From positions 62,001 through 126,000 of the forward strand of contig RSEE01000063.1 of the NCBI GenBank assembly GCA_003971905.1: a stretch of 64,000 bases of DNA. Direction: 5' to 3'. Position 1 is the stretch's first letter. Each line of letters begins with the position of its first letter. Shown piece by piece: positions 56,606 to 64,000 of this stretch. A program made the position numbers and the translations under genes. Below the pieces are notes generated by a model, which had not been told where the DNA came from, searched no databases, and saw only the letters and a list, made by a program, of their open reading frames with translations. The DNA comes from Moniliella sp. 'wahieum'. Taxonomy: Eukaryota > Basidiomycota > Moniliellomycetes > Moniliellales > Moniliellaceae.

Positions 56606-56745
56606 GTCTCTCCTTGTAGCGACTGCTCCCCTGTTCCTTGTATCTCTCCCCATTTCTCCCCCGTTTTCCCTCTACTGTGTTGTTTCCCTTTAGCCCCCCT
56701 GCTTTTTATGCAACGATGGTTCATGAGTTTCACTGTCACGGGCCA
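56606..56745. repeat. Dispersed repeat, copy A (partner 57137-57240)
   Basis: C/T-rich sequence with CTGTCTCTCC, CCCTGTTCC, CCCTCT.CTGTGTTGTTTCCC, TTTAGCCCCCCTGC and CAACGATGGTTC. The same words in the same order recur at 57137-57240. Together with the 53.6/57.5 kb pair this suggests duplicated or nested old elements. Confidence 0.6.
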
Positions 56746-57033
56746 AGGCGGGATGGCAAGCCCGGCGGCGCGTACGTGCGCCCTTCGCCATATCCTAACC
56801 CCGTCCCAGTTGGTCATGGTTCGGATCCGACCTGATCCGATCTGCAAGCTGAGGCCTGTCTGCTCTATCTGGTCAAAGAGCCCGCTCCCAAGTCTTATTC
56901 CAAGTCCACCTCGTTTGGCGCAAACGCCAGCGCGATATCAAGTCTACGTACTCAGCGACCAATAGTCGCCTTCCGCCTCAGTGAATTGAGAACCTCTCAG
57001 TTTCGTCGCTCCCCGCCCCCCGTTGTGTTTCTT

Positions 57034-57110
57034 GCGACGCTAGTCGCCCGTGCTTCTTGATCTTACTTCTTCTCTGCTCTGATAGTAACCCCGAGCGACG
57101 CTAGTCGCCC
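57034..57110. repeat. Two copies of a 16-base inverted-repeat word
   Basis: GCGACGCTAGTCGCCC occurs at 57034-57049 and, identically, at 57095-57110. Within each, GCGAC and GTCGC can pair as a five-base stem around GCTA. Confidence 0.8.
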
Positions 57111-57136
57111 CATGCCTGTTTCCCTTACCTTTCTAT

Positions 57137-57240
57137 AACGTCTCCCTGTCTCCCCTGTTCCCCATTCTCCCTCTGTTGCCTTGTTTCCCTTTTAGTCCCC
57201 CTGCCTGTTAGCAATGGTTCGTGGCTTTCCCCCACGGTCC
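57137..57240. repeat. Dispersed repeat, copy B (partner 56606-56745)
   Basis: Shorter and diverged relative of 56606-56745; see that entry for the shared words. Confidence 0.6.
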
Positions 57241-57553
57241 ATCTTGTCCCCTTGTCCCCTTCGCCACCCTTGACTCCTCGCCTGTTCACCCCTTCACCCC
57301 CTGCCCGTTTCTCGCCAATTGATTCAGTACAGGCAACTCCTCCCGCTCTTAGTCGACGTTCTACTCCGGCGCAGATCGCCAACCCTCGTCCTCGTCCTCA
57401 GCACTCAGTACTCAGCACCCAGTTCCCCTTGTCCGCGTGAGCCCTCCTTGTGCCACGCCTCGGTCCAGCCCAGTTAAGCCGCGGTGATACTGTCCTTTGC
57501 CACGCCGCTCCCCGTCTCAGTCCAACCCCAGTCCAGCAGCATGGGTTCTCCGC

Positions 57554-57793
57554 TGCCTTCCCCTTCCCTGAGCCCGAAGGCTTCAGACGCGCTACTGCCC
57601 TCCCAAGCTGGTGCTACGCAGCCTTGCCACACTTGCAGCCGCCTCTGCTATACGCCGAGAGGCCTCTCCTTGTCCCTAGCTCCGCAGCGGACCCACCAAC
57701 GTGCCCAAGCGCGTAACTACCGTGAGTCGTCCTTAGGACCCCAAGGGATTGTACCCCAAAAGCCCCGGGGCGGCCCCCCTGTTGGCGCCCGCC
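57554..57793. repeat. Dispersed repeat, copy 2 (partner at 53617-53857)
   Basis: Diverged partner of copy 1. The B-box-like site is present but has one mismatch (GGTACAATCCC on the minus strand). Confidence 0.65.
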
Positions 57794-60700
57794 CCCTGAC
57801 ATTCACATACAAAATGCATTCAATGACGTCTTCAGACCAAAGGCATTTCTACCTGGGTCAACGGCAACTCCTCCTTTAGTTGCCTACTCTGATTTGGGCC
57901 ATTTCGCATCTCAGTTTTCCATCTCTCAATTCCATATTGTTATCAACCACTCTACCGGCTCGCTATTTCCCGACCCGGTGCTTCCGCAGCCTTGCCATAC
58001 GATTACATTACGACGATTGGTCGCTTCCTCCCGGCCCCAAAACTGGACCAAACTACCACGCCATGTCATGATGGGATGTATTATGCGGAGGCCACGACAA
58101 ATGATTTGCATTCTTTGTTATCGATGACCCTGAGGAATCGTGCCAACCATCAGGCAAATGCATGTGTCGGGATTACTGTTCATCGCGTGGACGCATCAAG
58201 GATCAAACTGGTGGACCGCGTACGCCCGCTCGGCAGGTCAGCAAGACACAGTGTTTTCTTTTCCCACAGTACTGCTGCATCGTACTGATTTGGTGGGGAA
58301 TAAGTGAAAAATGGTCTCTCATCGCGTCTTGCAGTGGAACTGTACCGACTCGTATGGTTCAGCTGGGCACCCGTCTTTCTCCCTGAGACCCGAAGTAGGG
58401 AATGACGTCCGTCGTGAGCACAGTCATCCCACTACTTCATGATCAACTTCGACAACAGTAGGCCCACCCTCGACGTGTGATGAGGAGGTGGTTCTGCGCT
58501 CTGATGCGGCCAAGAACGTAGTACGGAAGTAATGCCATAGGGCGATGCGCATGAGTAACCTGAACATTGCCGTTGCCACCGTGGGTGCTTGTCGCACGCT
58601 TTCGGCTTCTAATAGCCGATAATATCTGCACGCAGATCGTGCGGGGTCTACTTTCAGCCATGCGGCCTCGCAACAGACCACACAGCGTGCCCGTTTGTCT
58701 ATTGCATAGCTCACGGGCCTTTTCGTCTGTCTATATAACGCCCCCGGGCGCGGTAAGAATGCATGGGAGGCACAAGCGACCAATGGGCTTATCTTACGTC
58801 CTCCCTCAACACCGGCCTCGCTAAGGCTGAGCGAAGGAAGGCTACCGCTACTAAGGAAGGCAGAGGGACGCTGACTCTTTATTCGGTGCGAAGCTCGCGC
58901 TTCGGGCCTATACCTCTGGTCGGGCCCTTGCCCGATGAGTCAGAGGGCTGGCTCCCCCCTTGAACCTCCGTCAGGCAAGGCAGTCTTCGGCTGGGATGCC
59001 ACTACGCTGTTACAGTTCTGCACAGCGGATCACGAAAAGACATCATTTATGTTTATGATATAAAATACCTTCAAAAATGTCAGAGGAGTAATTTGCCGCG
59101 GGTGAGGCAATTCTGTCAGCGCGCTGCAGGTCAGTGACGTCGTCGATGTCACCACTCTGAACATCAGATATGTCCTCGATGTCATCCCCCTGCAGGTCAG
59201 TTATGTCGCCGACGTCACCCCCTTGAACGTCAGAAACGTCGTTAACGTGCCCGTGGACGACGTATCTGACGAATCTGATCCTCCTATGCTCGCTCTTCAT
59301 GGGTTACTATTGGTATTACATTTTATATTACTACTCATTCTAGCACCATCGTATGCTGTGCAATCGTCTTCGAGGGTACTTTTTTGCATTGTGATGGGTC
59401 AATATGGACTTGGGGCTCGTCATTGAGAGGTCTTTGGAATGTTAGGCGCCAAATCAACACTCTTCAGTCTCAGAGTCGTCTGTACGGTCGTTGTCCTCGC
59501 CATCTGTGCCCTCTGCGTCAAAGAGGTTGACTGCAGTGCCTTCGTTGTCTCTCGTCTGTTATTTTTGCCGGGGTTACTGCGATGTGACGGAGGTGGGTGA
59601 GGTGTGCACGGGTCGCACGCCACATGCGGTACAAATTTCAGGGTTACCTTACGGAAGATGCGTGTCCGCAATGACCTCGTAATTCTCCCATGCACTCGGC
59701 CGACCCAGTAGATAGCTTGCGGGGCGATGAGTGAAAAAGAGTCAGATGACCTGCTGGACGACAACGGGGTAGCGACGTACTTATGATCGGACAAGAGACA
59801 GTGATGGCACTGAAAATGTCACTGCAGCGGTTGCTGTTGTTCAGACTCCGGTTGAGCAAGACGGTGCATAGGGCAGATGGGTCAGGGAAACTGTGATGTT
59901 GTAAGACACGTACCATTTCCCTCTTTCGAAGTCAATGTCGTTCGGTGCGTATGATGAGAACGGGTGAAGTAAGTTATCGTGGCCATATTGCGAGGAGAGC
60001 AAAACGCGTGAAGAGGCGAGGCCAGTACGTACCACTGCTATATGTTAAGCGGCCTCTTCTTGACCCTATACCCCACTCAGATTCACCAAAATGCTTTTAA
60101 CGCTAAACCTTTCCGACCTCTCCTCCAGATTAAATCCCTTGAAAACCGCCAGGTGGACTACCACAGTCTGGGGGCCACAGCCCACCAGTCATAGAGCGAA
60201 TCGTCCTTCACTGGCGCTAATTGCATCTACTCTATTGGAGGTGAAAATAGGAGCTGTGAGAGTGACTAGATAGTGACTAGATGGGGGGACACTAGCTACC
60301 ATCGTAGCATATTTACGTGCAATGCGATACCAATGTAGTGTCTTTTCAGTCTCTCCAGAATACATACACCCCGACTATGCGTCACGCACGCGAAGCAAGT
60401 CAAGCAACACATGCGGGTTAACATAGTTGCTACCCAAATCCCAGCACAAATAATGACTCTGGTCGCTCTCGTTTATTATTACTTTGTTTCACTCACGCAC
60501 AAATAAGTGCTACAATGAACATAAACTGCAACCAGCATATGATCGTCTTCCTGCTTAAAACGATTATGATATCTCTGTGGGGTTATTGCCATACAGAGCT
60601 GCAGACACTACACCAGTTGCACCAAAAGAATCCCTTGCAACAAACAATCTCATTGACTTATTAGGTCTTGAGCTTTTAGAGATACAAACAATTAGGAATT

Positions 60701-62139
60701 TGACTGGGACTTGTATCACGGAGCAGTGCTAGTGTTCACTTGCGCTTGTCGCAATGGTTCCGTGAACCCTCGCTTGCGCTCCTGATTGCGCCAGTGCCTC
60801 AACCCCCTTGCTTCCTTTGCATCGCTTCCCTTACTCTTTGTTTCTTTTCCTTGAGTTCGCTTGAAGGACTTATCGGGGTGAACCAGCTCCATTGAGAGTC
60901 CCATGTCAAATCCGTCTGCTGCACAATTATCATGCCGGCTGTCTTGATACCGTAGTATCTTCGCGTCGTTAAAAGTAAGGCGAAAATGGATCGTAAATAA
61001 TCCAGGTGTATTGCTTGCATTTTTTTGCGACAGGCGCTATGTCATCCGTGTCACGCTCATTAACTTACCTTTCATCGTAGACAATCTTACGAGGCATCGT
61101 GCTTTGGGACAACAACATGTGGCCAGTATTTTTTTTTTTCAATCCGGACAGTTTCTTGAATCACGAGGTTTCTATCAATGACAGAAAATTGATACTAGAA
61201 CATTATTGTTAATGCAGCTCCAAAGTCAAACAGGCGGTCAATTACCCCCATATCGTCAGGACCAAGAGCCAGAGTATGCTCGGGAGACATAATTGTCTCT
61301 ATTCCGCAGTAGCACGCTGTGCGTTAGTGGATGGCGATAAGCCTATTGAAGACCAGTGTTTCTCGTGATTATCATTGGGAACCAAAATACTAATGTACCT
61401 AAGAACATGTAGCCACAACGACTGCTTCACAAGGAAATTCGTTTGTTGGACAACGACGTGTGACAGGACGGGGTAACCCAAAGACCTTCCTGTTAAGCCG
61501 GCGACGAATTATAGCAAAGTGTACCATCTCCATTGATGCTGTAGCTGGTGTTCATGGTGTGGTTTCTATCCGCCAAGTGTTATCCCCAATATTGGGGGTC
61601 ATTTGGCGAGCATTCTTATCAAGGGCCGTGTCGAGGTCGTGGTTCCCCCCGTTGAGCCTCCTTACCATTGTTCTGTCTTTGGCAACAGCAACCAGTGTAT
61701 GGCTCGTTCCCATTGCCACCGCTACCTTTTGTTGTTGTTGTTTTGTTATTACGCCTGTGAAGGCTTGGCGCAGTCACAATCATGGCTGCATGCGAAAGTA
61801 TCGCCCTTGCCATGAAAATCACTCCATATAGGTTCTATCAAGCGACCGTGGGACTTAACGGTCAAACCTGCCGCATTCAGCCTTGTTCGTCCAAGTGTGG
61901 ATTCTACCCTATATGTAATGGCCCACCAGAAGGACCCTGGGGGCGCTTAAGGGTTACAATCCATTGGGGGTCCAAAGGGGACCCACACCATACATTTACT
62001 TGTTTGGGCTGGTTGGTGGATCCGAGTAGAGCTATTGAGGAATGCGGCCACATTTGGCTTATTGTATAGTAAGCTAGAGGTGTGTCTCTGCGGTTCTTGC
62101 TGGCTGTGTCGTGCCTCAGCGAGAGCATACCACGTTCGG
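57794..62139. other. Gene-poor, repeat-derived DNA
   Basis: Apart from the acidic-repeat ORF at 59043-59300 nothing here reads as a known gene. Short ORFs near 58424-58783 (with a CVVCC cluster), 59420-59794 and 61460-61831 have no family signature I trust. The stretch 60000-61300 is clearly AT-richer than the left part of the window. The fossil at the right edge may begin inside the last few hundred bases. Confidence 0.4.
59043..59300 (-). CDS. Small ORF with 11-residue acidic repeats
   Basis: ATG at 59300-59298 opens an 85-residue frame: MKSEHRRIRFVRYVVHGHVN, then a repeat of the form D-[IV]-[ST]-D-[LV]-Q-x-x-D-[IV]-x about four times, and a short tail ending at 59043. The DNA unit is 33 bases (59132-59164, 59165-59197, 59198-59230, then a partial one). 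Different bases at third codon positions with conserved Asp and aliphatic residues suggest the repeat was once selected as protein. It lies among decayed elements and could be a fragment of a transposon protein. No function can be assigned. Confidence 0.35.
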   Translation of the reverse strand: MKSEHRRIRFVRYVVHGHVNDVSDVQGGDVGDITDLQGDDIEDISDVQSGDIDDVTDLQRADRIASPAANYSSDIFEGILYHKHK

Positions 62140-63690
62140 GATGAGATATGGAAGGTGTGCCTTTGTCAGTGGGAAATTGGGCAAGCTGTGTATGCGTCTG
62201 CCAGTTGGTCTGCAATGGGTCAGGCCAGGTGGCTAAGTTGAAGAAGGCTCGGTGTGGGTTGTTCTTTTCTGCGCAAGCCTGGTACAAAACCTTGGCGGCA
62301 GCGCTGCACACGCTGGCCTCTATTCATGCCACGCTTGCCGCTGAGTGCCTCTACATCAAGGACGGTCCGGAGCCAGTGTACCTGTTGTGCTGGGTTGACG
62401 ACACTTTGCTGCTGCCGTTAAGGGTGAAAACGCGCGTTGCATCGTGTTCATTGTGCGCGGTCTAATTTCTTTTGTCGGCCTCGCTACTACCACAGAATGT
62501 GAGCACTGAACGTCGTCTTGGACTAAGGAGCTTCTGCGACTTACTCGTCCAGAAGACTGGTGCGAGCTCGGAAGGAATGAAACGTGACTCAGGGTCGGCG
62601 CGGTCCTATGGGACGGATGTCAAATCTTTGTGTGTTGGTTGAGGAACTCGGCCCGTTTGAGCAAATTGCGGGACTCGATGTTAAATAAGATCGTGTTGCT
62701 GATCGGGACCAATATGCCAGTGTGGCTCCGCTCCTTGTGGAGAAGGGCATGGCTGGGGCTTCCGCGTTTTCTGCCTGTGACCAAATTGGGGGCCAGTGTA
62801 TTGCGTGCGCAGCGGACCGAGGAGCAGGAGGAAAGGACCAATCCCAAGCGCTCTGTGGTGGAGTACCAGTCACTGGTGGGTTCGAGATCCACAATGCGGC
62901 CCAAGGAACACACCGTTTGCTGCTGGATTTGTGGGGCAGTCTAATGACAAAAAGGCCAAGCAGTCATGGGAAGTCGTGAACGGGATTATTCGTTACCTGG
63001 TCGGTCACCAACTCAAGCTAGGGTACACCCACCAACCGATCGAGTTGATCCAAAGACGGAAGGACACTGAGACCTCGCTGAAGAGTTGGATCGGAAGTGC
63101 ATCGGAGGCTGCGTATTCAAGGTGTCTGATGCTGCTGTGTCATGGACAAATTGTGAACAGACCAACCTGACCCTGTCTATTATCGAGGCAGTGAGCTCAA
63201 TGCTGCCTTAGAAGGATTTCGTGAGGCAAAATGCATCTGCTCAGGATCGCAAAGTACTTTGGAATGAGTCAAAAAAGAGCATAACCATTGAAGTGGACGA
63301 TCAGCCTGCTTTGGCTTACTTGGCGGCAACTGAGAAGCATGATTGCAGTGAGCACTGAGGCGTCGAGCTCAAGGCAATACGCGAATGGGTGCAGGCCGGA
63401 ACAATTCAGTAAGAGGATTGTCCCACCCAGTCCATGGTGGCCGACTTCCTTGCGGAGGCCGTTCCTGGTCCTGCGCATGTCAACACTACGGACCACATTT
63501 TGATATCAGTGATTCCAGGGTGTCCGACGACGTCCCTCCCCGCGACCCCTCCCTCGGGAACCAGAGGGGACCTGGGGTATCACAGCGATATCAGCATGTT
63601 CGACGATATCCAGACTGCCCGAGAGGTTCCCAGGCATTTCAGCGAAATCCTGCACGGCTGCGGGGTTTGTATGGGATAAAACCACGTTCC
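62140..63690 (+). mobile_element. Ty1/copia LTR-retrotransposon pol fossil
   Basis: Remnants of the reverse-transcriptase and RNase H parts of a Ty1/copia pol are recognisable in order on the plus strand, RT toward the left and RNase H toward the right. The element is broken, with roughly half a dozen or more breaks, and looks moderately old. Gag, protease and integrase are not identified, and I could not define long terminal repeats; the left boundary is uncertain. It is one of several signs that the right fifth of the window is a transposon graveyard. Confidence 0.7.
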
Positions 63691-64000
63691 CGGAACAAAA
63701 ATGGTTTAACGGCCATAAGCTGTAGTGGGTTTGGCCATTATCCAAATCTCGCTATAATAGAAGTACTTAGTTAGCTTAACCTCACGTTTGCGCCAAGGTT
63801 ATATATCCAAGCAATTCGCACTTGTTTAATCCTAGTAAGTTCGATCAAATGCATTTTTTGGGTGGGTTAGGGTGTCCATTCTGTCCTGCGGCCACATCAA
63901 CTTTCGCCATCGCGGCCTTAAATTGCGCTTCAACTCTTGATGCCCCTTCAGCACCAAGGACCACACATCCACTCTCTCTCCTGTGGCCACCTTCTCCTCC
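63691..64000. other. Right flank of the copia fossil
   Basis: AT-richer, then C/T-rich DNA up to the window edge. It may hold a terminal repeat of the fossil or unrelated sequence; no second copy is present in the window to decide. Confidence 0.35.

Noticed and set aside
58424-58783. Possible DNA-transposase C-terminus with a CVVCC cluster on the minus strand
   Set aside because: Only one short Cys cluster; no DDE-type residues or terminal inverted repeats could be matched.
61460-61831. 123-codon plus ORF left of the copia fossil
   Set aside because: No recognisable domain; it may be part of the fossil or chance.
1-64000. CRISPR arrays, riboswitches, bacterial operons or phage
   Set aside because: Introns, fungal protein families and mitochondrial targeting signals show nuclear eukaryotic DNA; the tandem repeats lack unique spacers of constant length.

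Overview
The window is nuclear DNA of a fungus, most likely a GC-rich basidiomycete; I cannot name the species. It carries fungal or fungal-type eukaryotic genes (CMC1, MGR2, COX6, NUP82, SQS1, a CSR1-type Sec14 protein, STI1, U2AF65) with short spliceosomal introns of about 43 to 281 nt. The donors I could place favour GTACGT. Genes are dense on both strands from the left edge to about 52.3 kb. Beyond that the DNA is gene-poor and repeat-rich.

Layout: 0-2.1 kb, end of a CRAL-TRIO lipid-transfer protein (+); 3.5-4.1 kb, CMC1 (-); 6.1-7.5 kb, secreted GPI-type alpha/beta-hydrolase-like protein (+); 8.6-10.9 kb, unrecognised low-complexity protein (+); 11.3-12.4 kb, eIF3f (+); 14.2-17.1 kb, GID5/ARMC8 (-), divergent from NUP82 (17.3-20.4 kb, +); 20.6-22.0 kb, mitochondrial Trp-tRNA synthetase (+); 22.5-26.3 kb, SQS1 (-); 27.3-28.2 kb, NPC2/ML lipid-binding protein (-); 28.9-31.0 kb, amino-acid transporter (-); 31.0-34.8 kb, gene-poor; 34.8-38.2 kb, DEAD-box helicase (-); 38.8-40.7 kb, USP36-like deubiquitinase (-); 41.4-43.2 kb, STI1 (-); 43.9-45.9 kb, U2AF65 (-), divergent from COX6 (46.2-46.7 kb, +); 48.5-50.6 kb, PFK26-like enzyme (+); 51.8-52.3 kb, MGR2 (-).

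From 52.3 kb on I see dispersed repeats, a 5'-truncated LINE with duplicated flanks of over 50 bp, an ORF with 11-residue acidic repeats, and a broken Ty1/copia pol fossil near the right edge.

The genes form no operon or evident pathway cluster. Several act in mitochondria (CMC1, COX6, MGR2, Trp-tRNA synthetase, probably the helicase), and two bear on sugar metabolism (GID5 and the PFK26-like enzyme).

Two patterns stand out. First, intergenic DNA holds many short arrays with a 7-base step, in which a six-base palindrome beginning with A and ending with T is followed by one spacer base; different palindromes occur side by side in the same register. I know of no description of such a family. 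Second, nearly every conserved gene is split between frames by single-base indels, often at C or G runs. This looks like consensus error in the sequence rather than gene death, so coding coordinates below span whole genes and are not clean reading frames.
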